Of a stretch of DNA of 64,000 nucleotides, positions 1 to 10,732 are shown in pieces (within the stretch, counting starts at the first letter, position 1; each line of letters opens with the position of its first letter). The position numbers were made by a program, and so were the translations under genes. The stretch spans positions 119,452-183,451 of the forward strand of contig CAZBNP010000010.1 of assembly GCA_964493505.1 (NCBI GenBank), in the 5' to 3' direction. This stretch comes from Chryseosolibacter sp964493505 (GTDB taxonomy: Bacteria; Bacteroidota; Bacteroidia; Cytophagales; Cyclobacteriaceae). The notes below the pieces were generated by a model that made no database searches, was not told where the DNA came from, and worked only from the letters and a program-made list of their open reading frames with translations.

Positions 1-1372
1 TGCCAGCCAGTTCACCGGCGCCAACGCCGGGCGTATGTCTGTCTGTGAAATTTCCACCAGAAGGATACGAGATATTGGCGGCCTCTGATTCATCGTCGAG
101 GAAGCTCAGTATCGGATCCCCTGGAGCAACCGGCATGTTGTTAGCGTTGTAGAGAACGGGGCTGGTATCTCCGCCTTTGGGCCAATTGCCCCGGTACACC
201 GTTGTAAACGTACCATCGTATCGCGAGTCCAGGGTTTTGTCAGCAAAGGTACTCTCAAGCGCTCCTATGGTAGGGCTCATGCGTGTCCAGGGGCGACCCA
301 ACGCTTGAGCAGCTTCGCGCTGAACCGAGCTGACACCGGTAGTGCCGTTAGGATTTGCGGCGCTTCTGATCTCCGTATAGTTCCAGGTTACCATCCAAAC
401 GGCAGAGTTCCCACTCAGATCCGTTCCGGCAAAACAGTTCAGACAGGTACCGTTGTAGAATTCACTCTCCTGCGTGTGATCAGCGTACAACAGCATTTCT
501 TTGTTGCGGTCGTTGCCGCCTACGTGCAAGTCATAATAAGTGTCCTCAAGTCCAAACGGCCCCGGGTCGTCAATGGCTTGTGTGGCGACATCGTATGCCT
601 GCTGAAAATAATACTGAGCGTTGTGACCGTCGGGGTCAACACGATCCGCTGCCGGATAGGTGGGAATATTATTTGGGTTCTCCAGCCACCACGCGTAGGT
701 CAGGTAGGCCTTGGCCAGGTAAAGTCGCGCAAGTGTTTTGGAGGCGCCACCGGTCACGCGACCTGCGGCAGGCAAATCGTTCACGGCTGCAAGCAGATCG
801 GGGAATATTGCTTTAGTGTACACCTCAGGAACGGTATTGCGCACAGACGTTGTGGCGGGCGTAGTATTAAACGCCAGTTCCCCCGAGCCAAGATCTAATG
901 GTACACCGCCAAATGTTCGCACCAGGAGAAAGTAGTCAAACGCGCGGAAGAACCTGGCCTCGGCAATCAGGGCGGCAGAAATAGTACCGACTTCAGTAGC
1001 ATTCTCAATAATTCCGCTTGCCGTGTTGATGTTGCTAAAGGCAACTCCCCAAATCACATCGGAGCGGCTACTAGTCGGTGTAATCTCACCTTCGCCACTG
1101 ATATCCATTACCTTGAAGTTCGCATCCGCGCTCTGCCCCCACGTGTATTCATCCGTACCGGTTTCCAGTGTATTATAATAATAAGGCTGGCCATATATGT
1201 AGCGCAGGTGAGCGTACATCGAGGTCAGCCCGCCAAAGACACCCTTCTCGGTTTTGAAGAATCCGGGTTCGTAAATACTGCGTGGCTGCTCGTCCAGGAT
1301 ACTGGAGCACGCTACCAGCAACAACGTCATCACGACGGTTGTTGTGAAAGATTTTATGTTCATTTTTTTCAT
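1..1372 (-). CDS. SusD/RagB-family nutrient-binding lipoprotein (partial, C-terminus outside window)
   Basis: Outer-membrane-anchored glycan-binding partner of the SusC transporter. The visible 457 codons start at the ATG at 1372 with a short lysine-rich hydrophobic leader and a lipobox (VACSS, Cys about residue 22), the expected lipoprotein signal. The N-terminal part then has the SusD pattern ILDEQPRSIY, TPR-like helices and the middle-region motif ARFFRAFDYFLLVRTFGGVPL. It lies 10 bp behind the SusC gene on the same strand, so the pair is almost surely co-transcribed. The stop codon lies left of base 1, so full length cannot be given. Family assignment is firm; the sugar bound cannot be told from sequence. 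Confidence 0.93.
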   Translation of the reverse strand, partial: MKKMNIKSFTTTVVMTLLLVACSSILDEQPRSIYEPGFFKTEKGVFGGLTSMYAHLRYIYGQPYYYNTLETGTDEYTWGQSADANFKVMDISGEGEITPTSSRSDVIWGVAFSNINTASGIIENATEVGTISAALIAEARFFRAFDYFLLVRTFGGVPLDLGSGELAFNTTPATTSVRNTVPEVYTKAIFPDLLAAVNDLPAAGRVTGGASKTLARLYLAKAYLTYAWWLENPNNIPTYPAADRVDPDGHNAQYYFQQAYDVATQAIDDPGPFGLEDTYYDLHVGGNDRNKEMLLYADHTQESEFYNGTCLNCFAGTDLSGNSAVWMVTWNYTEIRSAANPNGTTGVSSVQREAAQALGRPWTRMSPTIGALESTFADKTLDSRYDGTFTTVYRGNWPKGGDTSPVLYNANNMPVAPGDPILSFLDDESEAANISYPSGGNFTDRHTPGVGAGELAG

Positions 1373-1382
1373 AACGTCTCGT

Positions 1383-4300
1383 CTAGAATGTCAGGTTAAG
1401 ACCAATCAGATAGTTGCGGGTGGAGGGCGTGTTCGTGCCTATCGTCAGAACGCGCTTCAGGGCCTCATCCATGTTGACTGCCGCGTTCTCGTTGCCAAAA
1501 GAGTTTGTTTCAGGATCCATACCTGATTCTTTATGGTAGGGCGAGAACATGACAAAAGGATTTTGCGCGGTAACGTATACCCGAAGGTTGATGTCCGATT
1601 GCCTGAGTTGGTTGAAGTTATACCCTAATGTGATTGTCCGCACCTTGAGATACGAGGCATCGAAGTAGCCCAGGGTACTGGCATACTTCAGGTTATCACC
1701 ACTTCTTATACTTTCGGGATTAGGGTATCGGGTATCGGTGTTGTCGGGTGTCCAGTAGTCGACCTTTACGTTGCCATTGCGACCATTCAGCAAGTTGAGA
1801 TAGCCACCTGATCCGTAGAGTGTGCTATTGAGAATGCCCCCGCGTTTAAACACGCCCACGGCGCTTAGCTCAAATCCTTTATAGGCCACACGTGTACTGA
1901 AGCCGCCCTGAAAATCCGGCAGCATACTCATGATCTGGCGATCGGGCGCGTCAATCGCCCGCGTGGGCGTACCGTCCGGATTGAAGTCGCCCGTATACTT
2001 AACCTTGATCATACCCAATGTATTGGTTCCCGGTTCAAGGATTGCCCTGTTGGGGTCTTCTTCCTGCCAGAGTCCGATCCTTTCATAATCGAAGATCACA
2101 TCTATGGGATGACCCACAAACCACCAGTTCGCCTCATTCCGATCGAGGCCGGACGCAAGCGACACCAACTCGTTCCGGTTGGCGTACAGGTTAACGCCGG
2201 CTTCCCAGGTCCATCCGTTGACGTCATCGAGTATGACGCCATTGAGCGCCAACTCAATCCCCTTGTTTTCAGTTCGCCCGACATTTTCCGTCACAGCATC
2301 TACTCCCGACGTCGCGGGAAGTCTCTTCCTGAGCAGGAGGTCTTCCGTCTTTGTTACGTAATATTCAACGGTACCCGATAGCCTGTGATTAAGAACCGCG
2401 AAGTCCAGGCCGATGTTAGTCGTCTTGGAAAACTCCCATCCCAGGTGTGGACTGGGCAGCTCGGTGACAAGATATCCGGTCGAAAATTCACTTCCGAAGT
2501 TATACGGCCGGGTATCGAGAAGTCCGAGCGTTTTATAGGGGGAAACAGCCTGGTTGGATGTTTGCCCATAGCCCACACGCAACTTCATCATATTTATAGG
2601 GGCGATCCCCCGCATAAATTCTTCCTGCGCGAGGTTCCATCCGACCGATATGGCGGGATAAGTATGCCACTTATGTCCTTCCGCCAGTCTTGAAGATCCA
2701 TCGGAACGCAACGTCGCCGTCAACATGTAGCGGTCATCGAACGAGTACATGACGCGGCCCATCCATGACATCAGCCCCCATACCTCGTATTCCTGTTCGC
2801 CGGGATCGACCGTGATTTCGCCTGACGCCTGCCCCAGGTTATAAAACTGGAAGTGGTCAGCGGGAATATCCCTTGCTACTATGCGCGACCGGGTGTATTT
2901 GTTTTGCTCAGCCGAATAAAGGGCAACTACATTGATGTTGTGCCTGTTGGCAAACGTGCGGTCATACGTCAGCATGTTCTCGAGCAACCAGTGGTTGGTA
3001 TGAGAATTACTGACGGAAGCCGACGATTCCGTGGTTGGGTTCGTGCTCATGATGCCCGCGCCCGTATAGGCACCCCCGTTGTTCTGGCGGTAGTCCAGCC
3101 CCAGGTTGGTGCGATACTTCAGGCCCTCAACCCAGGGAATGCTTACTTCTCCGTACATTGAATTGTAAGTTGCAAACCCCCTCGTTTCGCTCAGCCACTG
3201 ATCCTGCAGATTCTCGACGATGTCCCGCGAGTAAACCCAGGGTTCGTCGATCGTCGTCCGCACCGTCCGCTTCCATGAGCCATCCTCGTTAAACGGGTTG
3301 GCCACGGGTGTCATCCTCAGGAGATTTCCAACGTTCACCTGAGTACCCTCGGTAAGGTCAAATTTATTGTTTGTCGTAAAGCCGAAACGGAAGTGCTTGC
3401 CGATTTCCTGATCAACCGCACCGCGCAGGGAATATCGGCTGTACTGCTGCGTGGGTATTACGGCCTGGTCGAGGAAATATCCTGCGCCGAAGTTATAACT
3501 GCCGCGTTCGGTTCCTCCTGAAACGCCGACATTGTGGCTTGTAATAGTCGACGTTCTGTACAACAGGTCCTGCCAATCCGTGTTCACATCCTCCGCTTCG
3601 TCGAGCCCGTAAGAAGTATAGGGTACATTAAGCTCGCGGAGTTGAACCATATCAGATCCGCTCATGAGGGGATACTTTCCGAAGACTTTCTTCCGGCCAT
3701 AGAAGCCGTCATAAGTAACCCGTGGCTTCTGTCCGTTCTTCCCGCGGTTGGTCGTCACCAGGATGACCCCATTGGCACCGCGCGACCCGTAGATCGCAGT
3801 GGCGGAAGCATCCTTGAGGATGTCGATGCTCTTGATATCGTTGGGGTTGATGTCTGCGATGGATCCGACAAAAGGAATTCCATCCAGCACCACCAGTGGA
3901 TCATTACTGGCGGTCAGCGAGCGCGAACCGCGGATACGGATCTGCATCACGGCACCCGGTTGCGATGAAGTCTGGGTGAATTCCACGCCCGGAAGGCGTC
4001 CCTGCAAAGCCTGTGTGATGTTTGCCGAAGGTACTTCGCGCATCACATCTCCCTGTATGGAAGCAACGGAACCTGTCACAGCTTCTTGCCGTTGGGTGCC
4101 ATAACCGACCACGACAATCTCCGAGAGGGACGCAAGACTGGGTTCAAGACTTATGTCGACGATGGATCGTCCGGCGATATCCACTTCAGCGGTCTCGTAT
4201 CCGATGAACGAGAAAACAAGAATGGTATTGCCCGTCGGCACGTCGATCGCAAATTCTCCACCTGCGTCGGTTGTCGTACCGGTAGTAGATCCTTTCACCA

Positions 4301-4475
4301 ATACGTTGGTTCCGGGGAGGGGGCTACCGTTCTCGTCGGTAACCTTGCCTTTTACGGCAACTTGTGCCTGAGTGATGTGTGCCGACAGTAACAAAAGCGT
4401 CAGCACGAGCGCAAACTGGAAGTGCACCTGGTACCTCCAGTTAGCAAGAACTGAAAATCGTAGAAGTCGTCTCAT
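1383..4475 (-). CDS. SusC/RagA-family TonB-linked outer membrane transporter
   Basis: TonB-dependent importer of oligomers delivered by SusD. The 1030-residue protein has a signal peptide, a carboxypeptidase-like N-terminal domain (KGKVTDENGSPLPGTNVLVK), a plug with VVGYGTQ, IRIRGSRSL and KDASATAIYGSRGANGVI, and then a long beta-barrel ending in an aromatic residue (LIGLNLTF). I prefer the ATG at 4475 (MRRLLRFS...) over an in-frame codon 18 positions upstream because it places the basic n-region directly before the hydrophobic core. It sits between the HTCS regulator and SusD, all on the minus strand. Length is normal for the family. Confidence 0.95.
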   Translation of the reverse strand: MRRLLRFSVLANWRYQVHFQFALVLTLLLLSAHITQAQVAVKGKVTDENGSPLPGTNVLVKGSTTGTTTDAGGEFAIDVPTGNTILVFSFIGYETAEVDIAGRSIVDISLEPSLASLSEIVVVGYGTQRQEAVTGSVASIQGDVMREVPSANITQALQGRLPGVEFTQTSSQPGAVMQIRIRGSRSLTASNDPLVVLDGIPFVGSIADINPNDIKSIDILKDASATAIYGSRGANGVILVTTNRGKNGQKPRVTYDGFYGRKKVFGKYPLMSGSDMVQLRELNVPYTSYGLDEAEDVNTDWQDLLYRTSTITSHNVGVSGGTERGSYNFGAGYFLDQAVIPTQQYSRYSLRGAVDQEIGKHFRFGFTTNNKFDLTEGTQVNVGNLLRMTPVANPFNEDGSWKRTVRTTIDEPWVYSRDIVENLQDQWLSETRGFATYNSMYGEVSIPWVEGLKYRTNLGLDYRQNNGGAYTGAGIMSTNPTTESSASVSNSHTNHWLLENMLTYDRTFANRHNINVVALYSAEQNKYTRSRIVARDIPADHFQFYNLGQASGEITVDPGEQEYEVWGLMSWMGRVMYSFDDRYMLTATLRSDGSSRLAEGHKWHTYPAISVGWNLAQEEFMRGIAPINMMKLRVGYGQTSNQAVSPYKTLGLLDTRPYNFGSEFSTGYLVTELPSPHLGWEFSKTTNIGLDFAVLNHRLSGTVEYYVTKTEDLLLRKRLPATSGVDAVTENVGRTENKGIELALNGVILDDVNGWTWEAGVNLYANRNELVSLASGLDRNEANWWFVGHPIDVIFDYERIGLWQEEDPNRAILEPGTNTLGMIKVKYTGDFNPDGTPTRAIDAPDRQIMSMLPDFQGGFSTRVAYKGFELSAVGVFKRGGILNSTLYGSGGYLNLLNGRNGNVKVDYWTPDNTDTRYPNPESIRSGDNLKYASTLGYFDASYLKVRTITLGYNFNQLRQSDINLRVYVTAQNPFVMFSPYHKESGMDPETNSFGNENAAVNMDEALKRVLTIGTNTPSTRNYLIGLNLTF

Positions 4476-4657
4476 AGATTTTGGTTTAGTGTTTCTCTGC
4501 TCGCCGCGGCAAAACCGAAAGCGATGCAAACGATTTCGTTAAGGTGGGAGATGTTGCCGAAAAAGGCGTTTCACTAAATGAACATTCACTATCAATTTTG
4601 AAACAATGGCCGAATTTGGCCGGAAAAGGGGATTTTGGCCGATCCAGGGAGTCCGGA

Positions 4658-7600
4658 TTAGCCGCGGTCAAGGTACTCCGAAGGAGTTTTGCCGTATTCG
4701 TCTTTAAAGACTCTTGTAAAATAGGATGACGAATTGAATCCAGTCTGGTAGGCGATCTCGGAAAGGTTGTATTGATGACTGTCCATGAGCTTCAAAGCCT
4801 GCTTAACGCGCACCATCCGGATGAATTCAACCACCGACTTTCCGGAAAGCGCTTTAATCTTGCGGTAAACCTGCATGCGGCTCAGATTGAAGAGGCTTGC
4901 GATCGAATCAACGCCGAGCTGAGGGTCCTGTATGTTGTCGATCACATAGTCAATGGCCTTCTCCAGGAAAGCCTTGTCGATCTCGTTATTCGCGACCCGG
5001 GCTGGCATGAGATACACATCCTGGCTGAAGCGGGAATACAGTCTCTGCCGCGATTCAATGATCTGGTTCACATGAGCAATCAGGAACCGGATGTTGAAAG
5101 GTTTGGTGATGTATAGGTCGGCACCGGTCTTTATTCCTGTGATCTGATCGTCGACCATCGCTTTTGCCGTTAGCATGATAAAGGGAATATGACTGGTTTT
5201 GAGATTGGATTTAATCTCGCGGCATAGTTCTATTCCCGTTTTCATCGGCATCCGAATGTCACTGATGATGAGATCCGGAGTTTTTCCGAAGGCTAGATCC
5301 AACCCTTCGTTCCCGTCTTTGGCCTCAAGCACAGTAAACTGATGCCGAAGTTCCATCGAAATGTACTTCCTCAATTCATCATTGTCTTCAACTATAAGAA
5401 TAAGTGCTTTGTCGCGGTCTTCTTCTTCATCCGAAACGTCGCTGGTTGTATGAGTCACGTCAACGCCATTGGTCGCGCTCCGGGAAGCTGGCTGGTAGCC
5501 CGGCCTGTCACTGACCTCGTCGTCGCCATACGACTGACGATCTATCGGGAGATGAATGAGAAATTTCGTCTCGGAATCAGGCGCGCTTTCAGCACGGATG
5601 CTGCCACGGTGCAAGTCAACAAGGCCTTTTGTCAATGACAGCCCGATCCCTGTACCGGAATTGGAAATCTTTTTAGACGACTTTGCCTGGTAAAATTTAT
5701 CGAAAATGAATGGCAATTCTTCCGCGGAAATTCCAATACCATTGTCAACAATGACAAGTTCCAGGCAGCCAGCCTTTACCCCCTCTCCTGAAGAATCCCG
5801 GGCGCCAATGATAATATTGATCCGGCCGTTGTCGGAGGTAAACTTAAACGCGTTAGAAAGCACGTTCACAATAATCTTTTCAAGTTTATCGTGATCAAAC
5901 CATCCCTCAAGGGAGCGAACCATAGCGTGTATCCCAAAATGGATGTTGCGCTTTGCCGCAAGGTCATGAAACGCAGAGGCAATATCAGTAATGAACTGAA
6001 CAAGTTCACCGTGCTGCACGTGAAGGTTCAATTTCGAACTCTCGAGCTTATTAAAGTCCATCAACTCATTGACCAGTCGCATCATCTTATCTGCGCTCGT
6101 CCGTATGGTACCCAGCCGCTCCTGCACCGTAAGCGGAAGGCCCCTGGTGGACATCAGCGTTTCCAAAGGCATTCGAATCAAACTGAGCGGGGTTCTAAAC
6201 TCATGTGACACGTTGGTAAAAAATTGAGTCTTCGATTCACTCAATGCGTGCTCCTTTTCGCGGGCCAATCGCTCAACCTCAAGCTGGCTTTTGAATTTGA
6301 TCCGCTCGATGCGGATTCTGACGAGGAAGTAGATGACTGAGAAAAGTATCAGTAGGTACGCGAAAAAGGCCCACCATGTCTTCCAGGGTGTCTGAAGAAT
6401 CACAATGTCGAGGCGAGCCGGCACCTGGCTCGTTACACCATCGCTGTTTGACGCCTTTACAAGAAAAACATAAGTCCCCGGATCAATGTTTGTGTATGTC
6501 GCTGTGGTATTTGAGCCTACGCAATTCCAGTTCTCGTCAAACCCCTCCAACTTGTAGCAATACTGATTTCTCGATGATTGTCCGTAGTTGAGGGCAACAA
6601 AATCCAATGCGAATGAGCGTTGATTGTAAGGCAGCTCAATGCTGTTCGTGAGACTAATGTGCTTCCTCAGCGGAGAGTCACTGGAGGCAATTTGCACGGG
6701 CCGGTTGTTCAACTTAAGAGCCGTCAGATAAACCACGGGCGTTGTGGGGTTATCGCGGATACTATCCGGGAAAAACGCTACCAGTCCACGATCACTACCG
6801 AAGTAAAATTTCCCATCCGATCCGATCATACAGGCACTGACGTTGAATTCATTAGAGGGTAGTCCATCTTCTCTGGTGTAGTTCCTGATCGAATTCGAAG
6901 CACGATCATATCTTGACAATCCCATATTACTACTTATCCACAAGTTACCATAGGCGTCTGCCAACGTCCCCCGAATTACGTTGCTGATTAAGCCGTCCTG
7001 TTTCTTTATGTGTCTAAACACCTCTTTCCGGTACGGGCGAAGGACCAATCCATAGTCGCCGGTTCCAAACCAGAGATTCTTCTCCGCATCCTGGTAAATT
7101 GTTTGAATGTCAAAACTGCCGATGCTGTCGGGCTGATCGTTCTTCACAAACGAGGTTACGTCGTAGATATTCTCAGCGCGATAGTTAAGGCGGTACAGTC
7201 CAAACAAAGTCGCTACCCAAAGACTGTTATCAGCGTCTTCAAGGACATAGGATACATAAGAGGACCTCCTGATATAGTTTGGGTTTAACTTCTCATTCAG
7301 GCCGACAAATTTTTCCAACTGCGAGTCGAAGTAAAAAAGTCCACTACCGACACTTCCCGCCCAAATGGTCTTCCTGCTATCCTGGTACAGGCAAAACACT
7401 TTATTATCGCCAAATCCGTTTGACTCAACCTTATAATTCTTCACGTCTCCCGACTTCGGGTTCACCTTATATACCCCTTTACCCCATGTTCCGATCCAAA
7501 GATTTCCCGCCTCATCAAAACGAAGCGCAGAAAGGTAACGTGTATCGAGCTTGCTGTTTATCCGCGCGTCGTATTGCAATTCACGGGCCGATACATCCAG

Positions 7601-8809
7601 CTTCCCCAATCCTCCACCATCGCAGGCTATCCAGATGTCTCCGTTTTCGTCTTCCGCGAGCGCCTTCACATTATATCCCTGCATGCCCACCTTCAGGAAC
7701 TCGCTGCGCCGATAGGACTCAAACTTCTTTGCCTGGTTGTCGATGATGTAGACGCCTCTGTTGTAAGTACCTACCCATACAATCCCGGTATTATCCGTAT
7801 ACACAAATCGGATGGAATTCGTCGGGAGTTTCCTGGCATTCGCCTCATCGGCATCATAGCGATCCATCTTACCCGTCATCGCGTCCAGACGGATCAGCCC
7901 GGAATTCTCCCCGGCCATCCAGACATTGTTTTTGCCATCAACAGAAAGTGTAAGAATGCTGCCCTCACCTTCATTGAGCAGATGACCACTCAGCGGGGTC
8001 TTTTGGACAAGGTAGCGTTCTCCTTCGGGTAAGAGTCTAATGACCTCCCTGTCGACGGTAGTCAGCCATATATTGCCGGCTGAGCCCTGCTTCACCTGGG
8101 TAATCTCCTTCGAGGTGAGACTCTGGTCAACAACAGGCAACGGCATGCGACGCATGTCGCGGGTATTAAAAAGTGTCAGTCCGCCCTTTGTCCCTGCCCA
8201 CATGGTCTTGTCGACGAGAGACAAGGATGTGATGTAGTCGGCCGGATGGGCATTGCTCCGACCGCCGCCTGCCGTCAGATGGGTAAATGTGAATGTCTCG
8301 GGGTCGTACACATTCACACCCGTTCCGTGGGTACCGATCCACATCCGCCCCTCGCTATCCGGACACAGCGTCGAGATATACCGGTTGTTGAGGTGGTTCG
8401 TATTTCCCGGAATGGAATCCACGTCAGTGAAATTATCCAGCTCCCGGTTATAGATCACAAGGCCCTGTCCGGTGCCGATCCAAAGGTTGTTGTCGGCGTC
8501 TTCGACAATCGTATTTATCCTGTTATCGGTAATCGAGTTCGCGACGCCGCGATTATTCTCGTATCTGTAAACGGTGGTTCCGTCATAGCGGATCAGGCCG
8601 GTTGCAGTACCGAACCACATGAAGCCCCGGCTGTCTTTATAAATGCAACGCACAAACGTGCTTGAGAGCTCCTCCGGTGCAACCGGGGCAAACGTGGTGA
8701 GATCAGATTGTGCGAGCGTGCAGTATGAAAAAAGAAAAATAGTAAACATCACGGCAAACCCGCGACTCACCGCGAAAAACGACGGAATGACTATCCTCAA
8801 TACTTTCAT
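4658..8809 (-). CDS. Hybrid two-component system (HTCS) sensor/regulator of the SusCD locus
   Basis: One-protein sensor and transcription factor of 1383 residues. In order: signal peptide; about 14 periplasmic Reg_prop propeller repeats (MWFGTATGL, LWIGTGQGL, IWAGSVGSG and so on); a Y_Y_Y domain near residues 740-800; one membrane segment near 820-840; HisKA with phospho-His in VSHEFRTPLSLI; HATPase with VDNGIGIS and GTGIGLSL; a receiver domain with Asp in DLIISDIRMP and Lys in ITKPF; and a C-terminal AraC-type HTH (MQVYRKIKALSGKS, IAYQTGFNSSSYFTRVFK). All catalytic boxes look intact. The start is the ATG at 8809; the frame is open further upstream only through a GTG. It lies just upstream of SusCD in the same direction and presumably senses the glycan that SusCD imports. 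Confidence 0.95.
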   Translation of the reverse strand: MKVLRIVIPSFFAVSRGFAVMFTIFLFSYCTLAQSDLTTFAPVAPEELSSTFVRCIYKDSRGFMWFGTATGLIRYDGTTVYRYENNRGVANSITDNRINTIVEDADNNLWIGTGQGLVIYNRELDNFTDVDSIPGNTNHLNNRYISTLCPDSEGRMWIGTHGTGVNVYDPETFTFTHLTAGGGRSNAHPADYITSLSLVDKTMWAGTKGGLTLFNTRDMRRMPLPVVDQSLTSKEITQVKQGSAGNIWLTTVDREVIRLLPEGERYLVQKTPLSGHLLNEGEGSILTLSVDGKNNVWMAGENSGLIRLDAMTGKMDRYDADEANARKLPTNSIRFVYTDNTGIVWVGTYNRGVYIIDNQAKKFESYRRSEFLKVGMQGYNVKALAEDENGDIWIACDGGGLGKLDVSARELQYDARINSKLDTRYLSALRFDEAGNLWIGTWGKGVYKVNPKSGDVKNYKVESNGFGDNKVFCLYQDSRKTIWAGSVGSGLFYFDSQLEKFVGLNEKLNPNYIRRSSYVSYVLEDADNSLWVATLFGLYRLNYRAENIYDVTSFVKNDQPDSIGSFDIQTIYQDAEKNLWFGTGDYGLVLRPYRKEVFRHIKKQDGLISNVIRGTLADAYGNLWISSNMGLSRYDRASNSIRNYTREDGLPSNEFNVSACMIGSDGKFYFGSDRGLVAFFPDSIRDNPTTPVVYLTALKLNNRPVQIASSDSPLRKHISLTNSIELPYNQRSFALDFVALNYGQSSRNQYCYKLEGFDENWNCVGSNTTATYTNIDPGTYVFLVKASNSDGVTSQVPARLDIVILQTPWKTWWAFFAYLLILFSVIYFLVRIRIERIKFKSQLEVERLAREKEHALSESKTQFFTNVSHEFRTPLSLIRMPLETLMSTRGLPLTVQERLGTIRTSADKMMRLVNELMDFNKLESSKLNLHVQHGELVQFITDIASAFHDLAAKRNIHFGIHAMVRSLEGWFDHDKLEKIIVNVLSNAFKFTSDNGRINIIIGARDSSGEGVKAGCLELVIVDNGIGISAEELPFIFDKFYQAKSSKKISNSGTGIGLSLTKGLVDLHRGSIRAESAPDSETKFLIHLPIDRQSYGDDEVSDRPGYQPASRSATNGVDVTHTTSDVSDEEEDRDKALILIVEDNDELRKYISMELRHQFTVLEAKDGNEGLDLAFGKTPDLIISDIRMPMKTGIELCREIKSNLKTSHIPFIMLTAKAMVDDQITGIKTGADLYITKPFNIRFLIAHVNQIIESRQRLYSRFSQDVYLMPARVANNEIDKAFLEKAIDYVIDNIQDPQLGVDSIASLFNLSRMQVYRKIKALSGKSVVEFIRMVRVKQALKLMDSHQYNLSEIAYQTGFNSSSYFTRVFKDEYGKTPSEYLDRG

Positions 8810-9118
8810 CAACGAGACTCGCACGCAGCTCACATGCCTGGTTTAGTTTCTATTGTGAAATTACTGAAAATGATTCACATAGCCATTCTGTTTGTTGGAT
8901 GAAAGGCGAAGGGCAAAATAGTTGACAGTTGGCAAAGCTGACAGTTGACAAAGTGGGACCTAATAGAAAGTTGATTCTTCTGTTTGATGAGTTCCCAAAT
9001 CCAAAGCTCGGAACCCGTCAACTCGAAACCCGACAGAAATAGACCGTTTATGGATAAACACCAGGGAATTACGGCGAGGATAGCTAAATTTCCACCTATA
9101 CGCGGGTTCAATTCCAAT

Positions 9119-10615
9119 ATGATGATGAATAGTTCAAAGTTTTATATTGTGCTCATCGCACTGTCCATAACTAGCTTGAGTCTAATGGCACAGGCTCTGG
9201 GCACAAATCCGGAAGAAGGTAAGGGCACCTATAAAAACCGAACCTTCTTTAACCTCGAGCGATATTGGGATACTGCAAAGGCGTTAAATAATCCACATAA
9301 AGGCTGGGAAGTTCATTACTATAGCAACAGCATCAGGAACTACGGACGCCGCTTGAATCCCAGTGATTCGCTGCCCGACTTTCCAGGCCTGAGCAATATT
9401 TACTTCCGGCTTGCATGGAGTTATCTCGAACCGGAAGAAGGAGTATATAACTGGGTCGTCCTTGACTCAATAGTTGACCGTTGGGTTGCATGGGGAAAGA
9501 CCGTGTCTTTCCGAATTACAACCAAAGAAACGGAGTTCGTCTATGCCACGCCTGAGTGGGTAAGAAAGGCGGGCGCCAAAGGCGAGTTTATCGACCACCC
9601 TGACATCAGCGTGAAGGCCTGGGCACCTGACTACGGAGACGCCATATTTCTTGAGAAGCTTGAGAATTTTCACACAGCATTCGCGGCCAGATATGACGGG
9701 AAGCCATATATCGCCTACGTCGATATCGGAAGTATCGGAGAATGGGGTGAAGGACATACCGCCTTTTCAGGATGGAAGGATGTTCCTGTCGAGGTTGTCA
9801 AAAAGCACATTGATTTATATAAGCGATGCTATAAAAACTCCGTTTTAATCATAAGCGATGACTTCATAGGACAGAGAGATACCGACGACGGTTCTGATTA
9901 CGAAATCTTTCGTTACTGCTTAAAAGAAGGGATCGGATTTCGCGATGACAGCGCGAATGTAGCCTGGTATAAAACTTTGGGATTCGGTCCTTCCTGCATC
10001 CGGTCTCCCGAGCTCTTCAACTCCGTGTATAAGTCAATTCCGGTCGTGCTTGAAAGCGACCACTACGGCGCGACGATAAGAAACGGTATGTTTGGCGATG
10101 GTTCCGGTTTTGAGAAAGCTCTTTTAGAGACAAAAGCCACGATTATCGGCTTCCATTATTTTCCGCGGGAATGGCTGCGCGACAATTATCGGTTTGCGAT
10201 CAGAATGGCCAATTTGAGTGGATATTGGTATTTCCCGAAATTTGCCATGCTTCCTGATACACTAAGAACAAACTCCGACAGGAATTATATCCGGATGACC
10301 TGGGAAAACCGAGGGGTAGCTCCCGCGTACCACAAGTATGATCTATCTATCCGCCTGGTAAACAAGAATACAAAAAAGCAATTTACGCAGATCTTGAGAG
10401 AATCTGATAACCGTAACTGGCAGCCCAACGAGATCACCGCCGAACACTGTGTTATAAACCTGGATAAGAATCTGGCAGAGGGTACTTATGACCTACTCAT
10501 CAATCTGCAAAATACAAGCGAATTCAATAAAGGCAGGAATATCGAATTACCTGTTAAGAAGGAAAGAGAAGCAGAACCCGGCTGGTATAAACTTGGTGAG
10601 ATCTATGTGAAGTAG
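9119..10615 (+). CDS. Secreted glycosidase-like protein (DUF4832/GH42-like TIM barrel)
   Basis: Probable periplasmic or secreted glycoside-hydrolase-like protein. From the ATG at 9119 it has a signal peptide (FYIVLIALSITSLSLMAQA). A barrel-like domain follows, with NPHKGWEVHYY, FRLAWSYLEPEEGVYNW, an acidic strand YVDIGSIGEWGEGH and the strand VVLESDHYG, features shared by DUF4832 and GH42-like proteins. The last about 150 residues look like a beta-sandwich (WENRGVAPAYHKYDLSIRL). I chose 9119 over an upstream TTG in frame because only it opens the signal peptide. It is divergent from the HTCS gene and may belong to the same polysaccharide locus. The substrate is unknown and catalytic residues are not proven. 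Confidence 0.7.
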   Translation: MMMNSSKFYIVLIALSITSLSLMAQALGTNPEEGKGTYKNRTFFNLERYWDTAKALNNPHKGWEVHYYSNSIRNYGRRLNPSDSLPDFPGLSNIYFRLAWSYLEPEEGVYNWVVLDSIVDRWVAWGKTVSFRITTKETEFVYATPEWVRKAGAKGEFIDHPDISVKAWAPDYGDAIFLEKLENFHTAFAARYDGKPYIAYVDIGSIGEWGEGHTAFSGWKDVPVEVVKKHIDLYKRCYKNSVLIISDDFIGQRDTDDGSDYEIFRYCLKEGIGFRDDSANVAWYKTLGFGPSCIRSPELFNSVYKSIPVVLESDHYGATIRNGMFGDGSGFEKALLETKATIIGFHYFPREWLRDNYRFAIRMANLSGYWYFPKFAMLPDTLRTNSDRNYIRMTWENRGVAPAYHKYDLSIRLVNKNTKKQFTQILRESDNRNWQPNEITAEHCVINLDKNLAEGTYDLLINLQNTSEFNKGRNIELPVKKEREAEPGWYKLGEIYVK

Positions 10616-10732
10616 TCGGTCCGGATCGTGGTGCAGAACATAGCTCTATAGAACAAGTTATCGTGCTTCTATAATAAACCGACAGCGGGTTCGTTTTATC
10701 ATCACCTCACCCAAACCCGTAACCTTGCGAAC

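Noticed and set aside
8834..9118. Direct repeats gttgacagttgg / ctgacagttgac in the gap between the HTCS and DUF4832-type genes as an operator.
   Set aside because: The phrases resemble common low-complexity Bacteroidota intergenic DNA, and no symmetry or promoter link could be shown.
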